A stretch of DNA of 64,000 bases from Glandiceps talaboti (GCF_964340395.1 NC_135567.1:11024484-11088483), one strand, 5' to 3'. Shown: positions 22,780 to 33,960, counted from the first letter of the stretch. The notes: generated by a model from the sequence alone, not told the origin. Numbers and translations are program-made.

Positions 22780-23450
22780 TTTGGTTGTGGTTATAAAAAA
22801 AATATGTTTATTGTGAGGCATTCTGTGAATATACACATCACATTTGAATTGTGGTATGTTGTACAACTACAACCTAATTACCCGTTTGGATGCATTATTT
22901 CCTTTTCATACAATGTGGACAGGACAAAGAGTACACCAAAATTCCATAATTTCGACATAAATCGTATTTTCACCTTTACACCTTGGGGTTACAGTAAACA
23001 TCTGTAGCCGACTTTTGTTAACTACTAACGATGATATAACGGAATGCTATGGCAACTAATGATAGGCGGTAGCTTCAAAGGGTTCAAAGAAAACTCATAC
23101 ACTTAGGCGAAAATTTAAACATGATTAAACTAACAACAACAAAAAACCTAAAACAAAAACAAAAACTAAAACAAAAACAAAAACAAACATGAATTGGATC
23201 AGGTCGCTGACATTTTTTTTGCTGAGTGTACCATTAAATGCAGTGCTTTACATGTGTTAGGCAAATACTGGTTAGATGCTATATAGGTGAAGCTTACGAG
23301 CAATGCAAGACAGCACCTCGTCTAAAATACTGCTTTTACAAGATGCTCCTAAATGTTGGTAATCTATACCGAAATAAGAAGGCAAAGTTGGTCTTCATAT
23401 CTAACTGTATTCAGTCAGAATGAAATAAAGATATTAAACCATGGGTGTTT
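22780..23450 (+). repeat. Array block R, copy 1
   Basis: Matches 26540-27230, 32370-32760 (partial) and 33040-33960. It includes an open frame of about 65 codons (CIISFSYNVDRTKSTPK, then FTPLG or a variant) that is largely conserved among copies but shows no known domain, splice context or start context. An AAAAAC-rich tract and a 3' end with AATAAAGATAT follow. Probably an unclassified transposon or array segment, not a gene. Confidence 0.7.
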
Positions 23451-23849
23451 GTACGTATCATAGCATTCATAATATCATGTCACAGTGTATGTTTAAGAGT
23501 TCGGATCGTATTCTCAATCGCCCTCCTCGCTTAACACAGATTACGACATAATCATCCCCAAATGTCAATATTTGGCCTCTAATACATACTGTCAGTGCAA
23601 TATACAGCAATGTTAGAACTCATGGAAAATAGGTGGACCTTCATTTCCCGTAAATCGTAACACAATTTGAACATCAGCAATTGTCCACAATTAAATTTGT
23701 AACTTATACTTAATTCATAAAATACGGCAGAATTGCAACTTGACGTTAGTTACCTGCCAAATATTTTACAGTAACAAAAATGAAATATTTACTGAGGCAA
23801 TACATTGAATAACGTGTTTATAATTTGATTTTCACTTAAAACTATATGC

Positions 23850-24250
23850 ATCGCAGAGATTTTGTTTGTATTGTAAAACAAAACTAATAATAATACTTGT
23901 TCTCGAAGATGCATATCATTTTTTTTATTTATCTGCCTACCTTATGTTGAACTTAGAATAACGTTTTTTTACCAGCACACTGGAGAACAAATCCCAGCAA
24001 ATACAATCTAGTCCGTTTATTATCATTCTAGGATCAGACCACAATTAATAAGCTATCTGTATATCTTGTTAAAACTGTCAGTAGACACATGCGATGTTTC
24101 TGTGATGTTTATTCCTACAGATATTGTTATTTCCAAAATATGACGTTTTTCTATTTGTGTAAATTTCCTATTTCTGTTACAGTTATTGCGGATAGTTGAT
24201 TTGTACGATTGATTGAGGCCTTTTAGTGGATTTCAATAAACCTAAACCTA
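23850..24250 (+). pseudogene. CR1-like LINE 3' end, copy B2
   Basis: Zinc-knuckle region (ATGCATCGCAGAGATTTTG block) and a 3' terminus ending AATAAACCTAAACCTAAACC, nearly identical to 20950-21000 and 30190-30220. Confidence 0.75.
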
Positions 24251-24659
24251 AACCTAAAGTAAAATCAGGGTGCACAGCTGGAGACCTTACTTCTTTGCCA
24301 AATACAACATTTTATAAGCAGACAAAACAAGACAATGCCAGGCTAGATGAAATGGGGTTGCAACATTTGAAATATGTTCTTTTCCCATTTATCATTTTTT
24401 TTATCTTAGTTGTTTAATTTCTTGTATTTTGATAGGGGATGAGCAAAGTTTGTAATTCATCATAAACTATTGAAATATAATTCCTGTACAAGAAAAATAA
24501 ATTTAAATATGATACATGTAATGAGGTTTAATGACATTTAAACAAAATGTCAGATATATATTTTCTTTCAGTCAGTTCTGTGATGGTAAGCCCACGTGAT
24601 GTTAATTTACTGTAAAGTGATGACCAATTGCCAGGAAAAGAAGACCAGAAGGCTCTTTG

Positions 24660-24830
24660 TTTTCTTCCGGAAATATACGTACTGTTAGTAGAAGAAGCGC
24701 CAAACTCCTGACAATCGAAGAATGTTGTCTTTAAAAAAAATGCCGAAAATCACAATACAAAATACTTTGAATGTCGTCTTCATCTCGTCTTTTCTTAACG
24801 TATCAGGCATGACCCGTCGTTTGCTTGTTC
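24660..24830 (-). pseudogene. Signal-peptide exon copy, frameshifted
   Basis: Same exon family, with ATG near 24783 and MKTTFKVFCIVIFGIFF preserved. A one-base expansion of a T run (eight T) shifts the frame before the AFVDC region, so the joined product would be lost. The donor is changed at the exon's last base but a GTACGT remains. Confidence 0.65.
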
Positions 24831-24904
24831 GAACTAACGAATTGAGAACCACACCCTTTAAAAATATGTGACATCTTGAGCTTTTTACAAATAGCTTTAT
24901 TCAT

Positions 24905-25560
24905 GCAAACTTAAAGACTGTTCAAACATTGTGTCTGTGTATCTCGGTAAGTTGTATAATTTAATCCTATCACGTGGTGAATATCCTCGTGAAAGGTGCA
25001 GGGGCAACATTTCCTCTCTTCATAAAAAGGGCCCAATCACAGTGGTGAATAATTACCGGGACATTTCTTTTGTCAGTCTGTAGCAAGATCTTTACTACAG
25101 TTTCGAATGATAAACTAGTCAGCATGGGTCAAGGAAAATAATATTTTGATGGAAGCAGAAGCCGGTTTTCGAATATTTTACTTAACTGTGGCCAATATTT
25201 GTTGCCTTCAGTCTTTCATGCAAAAAAATACATTTCTGTTAAATGTGATCATGTTTATGTAATATTTATAGATTTCTTTGAAACATTTGATAGGGTTAAT
25301 CATGTTTGTTTCGGTATAGACGTACTTCTGTCGGTATACATGGTAAAATATTGAATGTTTTAAAGTCAATATATTAGCAGCTGGAGTCTTGTGTTCGTTG
25401 TAAAGGTGGCTTAACTGATTATTTTAAATGCAATATTGAAAAAAGACAAGGTTGTATCCAAAGTCCTCTTTTGTTTTCCCTATTTATACATGAATTATCA
25501 AGGTACATGGATACTAATGAATCTGAGGTCATTTATGTCATCGACACCAGCTAAAACGAA
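24905..25560 (+). pseudogene. CR1-like LINE fragment, copy C
   Basis: RT segment from the linker through NNYRD-like, RVNHV-like and LLFSLFIHELS-like blocks with many frameshifts. It stops where it abuts sequence shared with 31180-31290. Confidence 0.7.
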
Positions 25561-25848
25561 TTTTTATCTTAGCTGTTTTAGTTCTTGTATTTTAATAGGG
25601 GATGAGCAACGTTTCTAATGCATCATAAACCATTGAAATTTAATTCCAATACAACAAAAATTATTTTAAATATGATAATTTTAATGTGGTTTAAGGAAAG
25701 TCTTTTGAAACAGTCAGCTATTTTTTCAGTAAGTTGTCAAAAGGTAAGCACAAATGATGTTAAGTTAGTGTAAAATTATGATGAATTGTTAACAAAAGAA
25801 GAAACAGGGACCAGATGGCGCTTTGTTTTCTTCCAAAAGTATACCTAC

Positions 25849-25957
25849 CGTCATTAGTCGAAACGCCAAACTCCTGACAATCGACGAATGCTGTCTTCAA
25901 GAAAATACCGAAAATCACAATACAAAACACGATGAAGGTCCTCTTCTTCTCGTCCAT
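25849..25957 (-). CDS. Intact signal-peptide first exon (candidate alternative start A)
   Basis: A 109-base coding first exon: start codon at 25957, 36 codons plus one base, donor GTAGGT after 25849 (phase 1). The peptide has a charged n-region (MDEKKR), a hydrophobic core (FIVFCIVIFGIFL) and a likely cleavage region at AFVDC, then QEFGVSTND. The ATG at 25957 is chosen over the in-frame one at 25975 because it aligns with the start of the copy at 31619. Splicing to the trefoil exon (18460) would give an in-frame Asp codon. Upstream lie a CACGTG E-box and a TTTTAAAGGG box. No transcript evidence is available. Confidence 0.68.
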
Positions 25958-26014
25958 GCTTAACTTATGAGACATAACTCTCGTGTGCTTGTCCGGCTAA
26001 CAAACTAACAAACA

Positions 26015-26135
26015 GAGAACCGCACCCTTTAAAACACGTGACATCTGGAGCTTTTTAAAAATAGTTTTTTTTCGAGTTTTCTGAGGCTATTTCCAATGAT
26101 AATACCGCTCGCAATGGAACCCATCGTTTTAAAAA
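26015..26135 (-). promoter_or_regulatory. Putative core promoter of start A
   Basis: On the minus strand a CACGTG E-box (26035-26040) abuts a TATA-like TTTTAAAGGG (26025-26034), about 68 bases from the start codon. A second T/A-rich box (about 26047-26070) lies further upstream. The block is retained in seven places in the array, more evenly than its surroundings, which suggests function or recent duplication. Confidence 0.5.
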
Positions 26136-26539
26136 AGATCTCATAAGAATGTAATAAGGTAATGTAATTGGATATATTTTAAGTACCCTATGCCTCTGTA
26201 AGTTTTATCCCAGTTTGTCCCTTTTATTTTTTCCCATATACGTAATCTAGCAACAAGTTCCATTGGGTATTAATAAAAATATTTTAAAAGAATAATAGAA
26301 CAGTAAACTACTTTGTATCATATTTTCACTGTAGAGAGAACAGTTTCAGGTTCATCAAAATGTACACTTGGTTTTTTTTGTTTGTTTTTTTACAAATTAC
26401 GTAATTGGCACAAATAGTATAGCAGCGAAATACTGTATTAACTGGATGGGAAAAAATATTAACGGTTTCTGACACAACACGTTCTATAATTATTTCAAAA
26501 AGACGAAGAGGTTTTATGTTCCAAGAGGCAATTTCTTTT

Positions 26540-27230
26540 CCTTGTTATAAAAAAAAATATATGTTTATAGTGAACCATTCTGTGAATGTACACACCACAC
26601 TTGAACTGTGGTATGTTGTACAACTACAACCTAATTACCAGTTTGGATGCATTATTTCCTTTTCATACAATGTGGACAGGACAAAGAGTACACCAAAATT
26701 CCATAATTTCGACATAAATAGTATTTTCACCTTTACACCTTTGGGTCACAGTGAACATCTGTAGCCGACTTTTCTTAACTACTAACAATGGTATAACGGA
26801 ATGATATGGCAACTAATGATAGGCGGTAGCTTCAAAAGGATCAAACAAAACTCATACACTTAGGCGAAAATTTAAACATGATTAAACTAACAACAACAAA
26901 AAAACCTAAAACAAAAACAAAAGCAAAAACAAAAACAAAAACAAAAACAAACATGAATTGGATCAGGTCGCTGACATTTTTTTGCTGAGTGTACCATTAA
27001 AATGCTGCTTTACATGTGTTAGGCAAATACTGGTTACATGCTATATAGGTGAAGCTTACGAGCAATGCAAGACAGGAAGTCGAACCTCTTCTAAAATACT
27101 GCTTTTACAAGATGCTCCTAAATGTTGGTAATCTATACCCAAATAAGAATTCAAAGTTGGTTTTCATATCCAAGTGTATTCATACTCAGTCAGAATAAAA
27201 TAAAGATATGAAACTGTGGGTGTTTGTACG
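26540..27230 (+). repeat. Array block R, copy 2
   Basis: Second copy of the block at 22780-23450, with the same open frame (LQPNYQFGCIISFSYN) and the same AAAAAC tract and 3' end. Confidence 0.75.
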
Positions 27231-27249
27231 TATCTTAAACATTCATAGT

Positions 27250-27440
27250 ATCACAAAACACTGTCGGTTGCTTGTTCTGACTAACAAACTAACGAACTGA
27301 GAACCACACCCTTTAAACAATACGTGACATCTGGTGCTTTTTACAAATAGCTTTATTTTGCGAGTTCTGAGGCGATTTCCAATGATAATACCGCTTGCGA
27401 TGGAGCCCATCGATATTTAAAAGAGATCTTTAGAATGTAG
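27250..27440 (-). promoter_or_regulatory. Orphan promoter copy without exon
   Basis: Contains the TTTAAAGGGTGTGGTTCTC block and upstream sequence (GAAATCGCCTCAGAACTCGC on the minus strand). It is cut just before where the signal-peptide exon would start and is joined to block R instead. Confidence 0.5.
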
Positions 27441-27504
27441 TCTGGTCATGTAATTATCATCGATTGCCAAGAAAATAAGAAACATACACAAGAAGGCGAT
27501 TTGA

Positions 27505-27605
27505 ATTACTCTGGGAATATATGTACCGTCATTAGAAGAAACGCCAAAGTCCTGAATGCTGTCTTTAAGAAAATGACGAAAATCACAATAAAAAACAGGT
27601 TTAAG
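27505..27605 (-). pseudogene. Signal-peptide exon copy with 10-base deletion
   Basis: FFIVIFVIFLKTAF is preserved but a 10-base deletion removes the Val-Asp-Cys codons and shifts the frame before the donor. Followed upstream (27670-27830) by a promoter copy that keeps a CACGTG E-box. Confidence 0.62.
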
Positions 27606-27669
27606 TTAGTCATCATTTCGTCCTTTTTTTAACTTAAGACTTGACTAGTCGTTTTCTTGTCTGGCTAAC

Positions 27670-27830
27670 AAACTAACAAACAGATCCTGAGAACCACACC
27701 CTTTAAAAACACGTGACATCTGGAGTTTGTTTTACAAATAGCTTTATTTTGCGAATTCTCTTCGGCGATTTCCAATGATAATATCGCTCGCGATGGAACC
27801 CATCGATATTTAAAAGAGATCTAATGAGTG
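27670..27830 (-). promoter_or_regulatory. Copy of the array promoter
   Basis: The CACGTG motif and TTTTTAAAGGGTGTGGTTCTC box are intact although the exon it serves is broken. Confidence 0.45.
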
Positions 27831-28059
27831 TAGTTTGGTAATGTAAGTGGATATGTTTTAAAGAACGCTGTGCCGCTGTAACTTTTGTCCTAGTTTGTCC
27901 ATTTTGTTTGTTTTTCAGTGTACACAGTCTTGCAAAAGTTTTTTTGGGTACTAAATAAACATTAACAAATTAAATTAAATTAAATTAAATAAAAAGGCAC
28001 CTTTGTGCCATATTTTCACCAGAGAGAGAGAGAAGATTTTAATCGTCATCAAAATGTAC

Positions 28060-30215
28060 ACTTGTTTATTTTGAGTAAAACTCAACAACTTCTCGTAATG
28101 AGGGAATTTCTGTACAAGATGTCGGTCATGCAATCAAAATTTTTAGCAATGGAAAGGCTCCTTTCCCGGGTGGTTTTGTTGTTGAGTTTTTCTAAAGACG
28201 GTTCAAACATTTTGTCTATATATCTCGGTAAGTCGTATAATTTAATCCTATCACGTGGTAAATGTTGTCGTCAAAGGTGCAGGGGCACTATTTCCCCTCT
28301 TCATAAAAAAGGCCTAATCACAGGTGTGAATAATTTCCGGGACATATCACTTTTGTAATTCTGTAGCAAGATCTTTACTACGGTTTTTCGATGATAGACT
28401 AGTCAGCATGGGTCAAGGAATATAATATCGTGGTGGAAGCAGAAGCCGGTTTTCAAATGTGTTACTCAACTGTGGCCAACATTTTTTTTGTGTTCAGTCT
28501 TTCGTGCAAAAATACATTTCTGTAAAAGGAGGTCTTGTTTATGTAATTTTTAAAGTTTTCGCTAAAACATTTGATAGGGTTAATCATGTTTAGTTGTGGT
28601 ATTGACTTACTTCTGTCGGTATTCATGTCAAAATATTGAATGTTTTAAGGTCAGGTTATTTGCAGCTGGAGTCATGTGTATGTTGTAATGTTGGCTTAAC
28701 TAATTATTTTAAAAACAATATTAGAACAAGATAGAGGGGTTGTATGTTAAGTCCTCTTTTGTTTTCCTTATTTATACATGAATTATCAAGGTACATGGAT
28801 ACTAATGAATCTGAGGCAATTTATGTAAATGAGGATTTCCTATCAATTAGTATTCTTATGTATGTAGATGGCGTTGGTGACACAGCTGATATACCTATTT
28901 GTACACACCTTAAAATAACCCATCTCGAAAGGTTCTGTAAGCAATGAAAAATGGAAGTAAATTTATCAAAATAAAAAATATGGTTTACAAAAATATGGGA
29001 TTACTTAGGAAATATGAAAAAATGGCAAGTTGTAAATAATACAATTGAAGTTGTTCAACACCATAACTATCTCGGTTTATTAATTTCGTCATGGTTGTCA
29101 TGGACACCAGGTAAAGCGAATTTGGCCACTAAAGCCTCTAAAGCTCGTTTTTTCCATTCAAAGGGTCATAAGAAGATGGGAGGTATGTCCCTTCAAAACG
29201 CATTAAAAATGTAGACGCTGCGATTGTTCCCATTCTTTGCTATGGAAACGAAATATGGCGCTATCAATATTCAGAGTGATTTTGGATGTGTTCAGTTGAA
29301 ATTCTGTAGATTTTTAACAGGTGTTAACAGTACTGTTAACAAAGGAGGCTGTTTTAGGTGAGTGTGGCAGACAACCATTATGTTATTTTCTCAACAAACG
29401 TTACATTGTATAATGGCTGAAATTGTTAGAGATTGAACATGGTCGCTATACAAAACCGTGTTATGTCATGTTTAAACAAGTTGACGACGTAGGTGGGACC
29501 ACGCGGGCTTTGTATGTTAAATACTGACTATTTAGATATGGTTTTGGCATGGTGTGGTTTCAACAAAAAGTCGGCAATGCTCCTATTTGGATATTTTTGT
29601 ACAGAGAGTGAAAGGATGCTGTAGACAAGAATGGACCTTTGCTATCACTCATTCATCTAGACTAGATCTCCACGGTAAATTTTAATCACAATTGCAACCT
29701 GAGAAGTATTTAAATTTACTAAATTATAGACAAGAAGTTAGTTTAGCTTCATTTCGCTGCTCGACTCACAAATTGAACACTGAAGTATGCCGCCACCTTC
29801 AACTACATGCATCGCAGACATTTTGTTTGTATTATAAAACAGAATTAACAATATACTTGTTCTCGAAGACGAATATCATTTTTTATTTATTTATCTGGCC
29901 ACCTTATGTTGAAATAACCTATTTACCAGCACATCGGATAACAAATCCAACCGATTACAGTCTAGTCCATTTATTATCATCCTAGGATCAGACCATAATT
30001 GAAATGCTGCCTGTATATCTTCAAAGCTTTCAAGTTGCGAGAAACCGTAAACACATGAGATGTTCCAGTGGTGTTTATTCCTACAGATATTGTTTTTTTC
30101 AAAGAATTTTGTTCTTCTGTTTATGTAAATTTGCTGTTTCTGTTACACTTATTGTGGATAATTGATTTGTACGTTTGGTTGAGGCCTTGTAGTGGATTTC
30201 AACAAACCTAACCCT
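28060..30215 (+). pseudogene. CR1-like LINE, longest copy in the array
   Basis: Runs from the linker before RT through the palm (LSPLLFSLFIHELSRYMD, then MYVDGVGDTADI, where the catalytic YVDD-type box has become YVDG), a downstream YLGLLISS segment (29014-29214), the ORF2 C-terminus (SLASFRCSTHKLNTEV, CLYYK) and a 3' end with AACCTAACCCTAAA. Multiple stops and frameshifts make it inactive. The lost Asp would also abolish catalysis. Confidence 0.82.
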
Positions 30216-30309
30216 AAACTTAAAGTAAAATCAGGGTGCACAGCTGGAGACCTTACATCCTTGCCAAATACAACATTTTATAAGCAGACAAAACTCTCTT
30301 CCTTTCTTA

Positions 30310-30450
30310 ACTTAACAGACTTGATCAGCCGTTTGCTCGTCTGGCTAACAAACTAACAAACATATCTAGAGAACCACACCCTTTAAACACATGTGGCATC
30401 TGGAGCTTTTTAAAAATAGCTACATTTTGCGTGTTCTGAGGCGATTATCA
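30310..30450 (-). promoter_or_regulatory. Orphan promoter copy, 5'UTR only
   Basis: Minus-strand copy of the promoter and 5' untranslated block (TTTAAAGGGTGTGGTTCTC, then TTGTTAG repeats) that ends before any ATG-bearing exon. It is inserted between two LINE 3' ends. Confidence 0.5.
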
Positions 30451-30690
30451 TCAGAGGATCAGACCACCACTACAAAGCTGTCTGTATATCTTCTTAAAGC
30501 TTTCAAGTTGCGAGAAACAGTAGACACATGACATGTTTCTGTGGTGTTTATTCCTACAGATATTGTTATTTTCCAAAATATTTTGTTCTTCTGTTCATGT
30601 TAATTTCCTATTTCTGTTACAGTTATTGTGTACGATTGGTTGAGGCCTTGTAGTGGATTTCAATAAACTTAAACCTAAAGTAAAATCAGG
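30450..30690 (+). pseudogene. CR1-like LINE 3' end, copy E
   Basis: 3' terminal 240 bases of the same family (GGATCAGACCACCA block to AATAAACTTAAACCTAAAG). Confidence 0.7.
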
Positions 30691-31014
30691 TTGCACAGCT
30701 TGAAATTTTAAATCTTTGCCAAATACAACATTTTATCAGCAGAAAAAAACTAGACAACGCTAGGCCAGATAAAATGGGTTGCACATTTGAATTCTGTTCT
30801 TTTCCCATTTATCGTATTTTTTTGTCTTAGCTGTTTTATTTCTTGTATGTTGATAGGGGATGAGCAAAGTTTGTAATTAATCATAAACTATTGAAATTTA
30901 ATTCAGATACAAGAAAAATGAATTTGAATATGATAAATGTAATGAGGTTTAATGAAATTTTCATAAACTGTGAGATATATTTTATGTTTCAGTGATGTTA
31001 ATTTAGTGTTTGGT

Positions 31015-31070
31015 ATTGTGATGTTCGGTATTTTCTTGAAGACAGCATTCGTCGATTGCCAGGAGTTAAT
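31015..31070 (+). pseudogene. Inverted fragment of the signal-peptide exon
   Basis: Plus-strand copy of the exon core, with a GGTATTTTCTTGAAGACAGC string and then GTCGATTGCCAGGAG. It is opposite in strand to all other copies and lacks start and donor. Confidence 0.7.
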
Positions 31071-31510
31071 ATAGTTCAAAATTTCTCATCAGTTGCCAAG
31101 AAAAGAAGAAACATAGACCAGAAATGGTAATTTGTAAACAAGGCAATTGAAGTTGTTAAACAACATAACTATCTTGGTTTATTAATTTTGTCACGTTTGT
31201 CATCGACACCGGCTAAAACGAATTTTTATCTGAGCTGTTTTAAATCTTGCATTTTAATAGTGGATGAGCAACCATTCTAATTCATCATAAACCATTGAAA
31301 ATCAATTCCAATAGAACAAAAATGAATTGAAATATGATAAATTTAGTGTGATTAAGGAAAGTCTTTTGGAACAGTCGGCTATTTTTTTCAGTAAGTTTTC
31401 GGAACGTAAGCACATGTGATGTTAAGTTAGTGTAAAATTATGATGAATTGCTAAGAAAAGAAAAAACAATGACCAGATGGCGTTTTGTTTTCTTCCAGAA
31501 ATATACGTAC

Positions 31511-31619
31511 CGTCATTAGTAGAAACGCCAAACTCCTGACAATCGACGAATGCTGTCATCAAGAAAATACCGAAAATCACAATACCAAACACGTTGAAGA
31601 TCCTCTTCTCCTCTCCCAT
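31511..31619 (-). CDS. Intact signal-peptide first exon (candidate alternative start B)
   Basis: The other intact copy: start codon at 31619, 36 codons plus one base, donor GTACGT after 31511 (phase 1). The peptide has n-region MGEEKR, a hydrophobic core (VFGIVIFGIFLMTAF), then VDCQEFGVSTND, identical to copy A in the last 12 residues. It is the farthest upstream first exon. Splicing over the other copies to the trefoil exon keeps frame. If both A and B are used they would give the same mature protein from two promoters. Confidence 0.68.
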
Positions 31620-31674
31620 GTTTAACTTAACAGATATGGCACTCGTGTGCTTGTCTGGCTAACAAACTAACAAA

Positions 31675-31800
31675 CAGAGAACCACACCCTTTAAAACACG
31701 GGACATCTGGAGCTTTTTAAAAATAGCTTTTTTGCGAGTTCTCTGAGGCGATTTCCAATGATATAATCGCTCGCAATGGAACCCATCCATTTTTAAAAGA
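31675..31800 (-). promoter_or_regulatory. Putative core promoter of start B
   Basis: TTTTAAAGGGTGTGG lies about 65-75 bases from the start codon, with a second T/A box upstream. The E-box is changed to CCCGTG, so if that motif matters the two starts would differ in regulation. Confidence 0.48.
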
Positions 31801-32369
31801 GATCATATGAGTCTTGTATCGTAATGTAATTGGATATATTTAAAGTACCCTGTGTCGCTGTAATTATTATCCTAGTTTGTTCCCGTTGTTTGTTTTTTCC
31901 AACAGGTTCCAATAGAGAGAGAACAGTTTCAGGTTCATCAAAATGTACACTTATTTATTACAAATTACGTAATTGGCACAAAGTGTTTTCTGTTAAATGT
32001 TGGTACACAAAGGTTTACTAGTGAATGACAAATACTAATAATCTCTTAATCGAAAAATAAAATGTTTTAACTTGTGGTGTTGTAAGAAAGATGAAACCTA
32101 TTATTAGATTAAATCACGAAAACAATTGCATTGGCCTCCAAAAGCAAGTTTGACACAGATATCAAAATGACATCAACATTTAGTGATTTTATAATACAGT
32201 ATGGCAGCGAAATATGTATTAACGGGATGGGGAAAATATGAACGGTTTCTGAGAAAAAACAAGTTGGTGAGCCATCATATTTCTATAATTATTTCAAAAA
32301 GACAAAGAACAACCATTCTGAAGTGTTGATGTTTTACGTGACTTGATTAAATTTTTCTCAGTGTTAATG

Positions 32370-32760
32370 AAAATAATAAAAACATGTTTATTGTGAACCA
32401 TTCTGTGCATGCACACACCACGCCTGAACTGTTGCATGTTGTACAATTACAACCTAATTACTCATTTGGATGCATTATTTTTTTTTCACACAATGTTGAC
32501 AATGTTGTATACGAAAACTCCATAATTTCGACACAAATATTATTTTCACCTTTACAACTTGGGGTCACAGTGACCATCTGTAGCCGACTTTTGTTAACTA
32601 CTATCAATGGTATAACGGAATGTTATGGCAACTAATGACAGGCGGTCGCTTCCCATACATCGTAACACAATTTGAACATCGACAATTTTCCACACTTAAA
32701 TATGTAACTTATACATAATTCATAAAAATAGGGCGAAAATGCAACTTGACGATGTTTATT
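32370..32760 (+). repeat. Array block R, copy 3 (partial, diverged)
   Basis: Matches the first part of block R with frameshifts, then passes directly into sequence resembling 23640-23760. It is followed by a direct duplication of the 32040-32300 region at 32770-33030. Confidence 0.65.
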
Positions 32761-33039
32761 GGTGAATGACAAATACTAATAATTTCTTAATAGAAAAATA
32801 AAATGTTCAACTTTTGGTATTGTAAGAAGGCTGACACCCATTATCAGATTAATTCACGAAAACATATGCATTAGTCCTCAAACACGAGTTTGCAGAGATC
32901 AAAATGACATCAACATTTAGTGATTTTATAATACAGTATGACAGCAAAATACTGTATTAACTGGATGGGAAAAATATGAACGGTTTCTGAGAAAACAAGT
33001 TGGTGAGCCATCATATTTCTATAATTATTTCAAAAAGAC

Positions 33040-33960
33040 GAATGTTTGATGTTTCATGTTCCATGGGGTAATTTTTTTCTTTGTTATAAAAAAGGGTTTA
33101 TTGTGAACCATTCTGTGAATGTACACACCACACCTGAACTGTTGCATGTTGTACAACTACAACCTAATAACCAGTTTGGATGCATTATTTCCTTTTCATA
33201 CAATTTGAACAGGACAAAGAGTACACCAAAATTCCATAATTTCTACACAAATCGTATTTTCACCTTTACACCTTTGGGTCACAGTGAACATCTGTAGCCT
33301 ACTTTTGTTAACTACTAACGATGATATAACGGAATGCTATGGCAACGAATGACAGGCGGTAGTTTCAAAGGGATCAAAGGAAACTCATAGACTGAGGCGA
33401 ACATTTACACATGATCAAACTAACAACAAAAGAAACCCCAAAAAATCTAAAACATGAGTTGGATCACGTCTAATATTACCCCGGATATTTAGGCGATATA
33501 TATAAAAGGGGTAAAGACTTCTAGGTGATTTAGCTGAATATATAAATATAAATACAAATAGTTATTTTACAATTGGAAAACCATCTGCAAACAGGCACCA
33601 CTTAATATTTCATTTTACCTCGCTGACATGTATTTACTGAGTGCATTATTAAATGCACTGCTTAACATGTGTTAGGCAACTTCCGGATACATTCTAGATA
33701 GGGGAAGCTTACGAGCAATGCAAGACAGGAACTCGTACCTCGTCTAAAATACTATTTTTACAAGATGCTCCTAAATGTTGGTAATCTATACCCAAATAAG
33801 AATTCAAAGTTAGTTTTCATATCCAAGTGTATCCTAGCTCTAGATGTATGCGCTACGATGTTCGACACGTCTTTCCATCTCCGTCGAGCATCGTAGTGCA
33901 TACATCCAGAGCTAAGTGTATCCATGCTCAGTAAGAATGAAATAAAGATATTAAAGGGTA
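33040..33960 (+). repeat. Array block R, copy 4, with hairpin insertion
   Basis: Copy of block R including the open frame ending FTPLGHSEHL and the 3' end (AATAAAGATATTAAAGG). It differs from copies 1 and 2 by an extra segment near 33480-33610 and by the 80-bp hairpin at 33835-33914. Confidence 0.75.
33835..33914. mobile_element. 80-bp hairpin insertion with 9-10 base target duplication
   Basis: Left arm 33835-33866 and right arm 33883-33914 are reverse complements with about three mismatches, around a 16-base loop. It is flanked on both sides by AGTGTATCC (33826-33834 and 33915-33923). The equivalent sites in block R copies at about 23400 and 27175 read straight through without the insertion and without the duplication. 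This is a direct empty-site comparison within the window. Confidence 0.82.

Larger units (their letters stand above)
20950..33960. repeat. Complex tandem array: LINE pieces (+) alternating with signal-peptide exon/promoter copies (-)
   Basis: Degenerate units of several kb. In the clearest units a plus-strand LINE 3' end is followed 400-600 bases later by a minus-strand signal-peptide exon and its promoter, then by the RT part of the next LINE piece. Signal-peptide copies lie near 21.6, 24.7, 25.9, 27.5 and 31.5 kb. Promoter-only copies lie at 27.3 and 30.4 kb. A second block (near 22.8, 26.5, 32.4 and 33.1 kb) is interspersed. Order and spacing vary, so unequal exchange and deletion have acted after the first duplication. 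The array is bracketed by the inverted duplication at 16940-18860 and 35885-37690. Confidence 0.8.
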
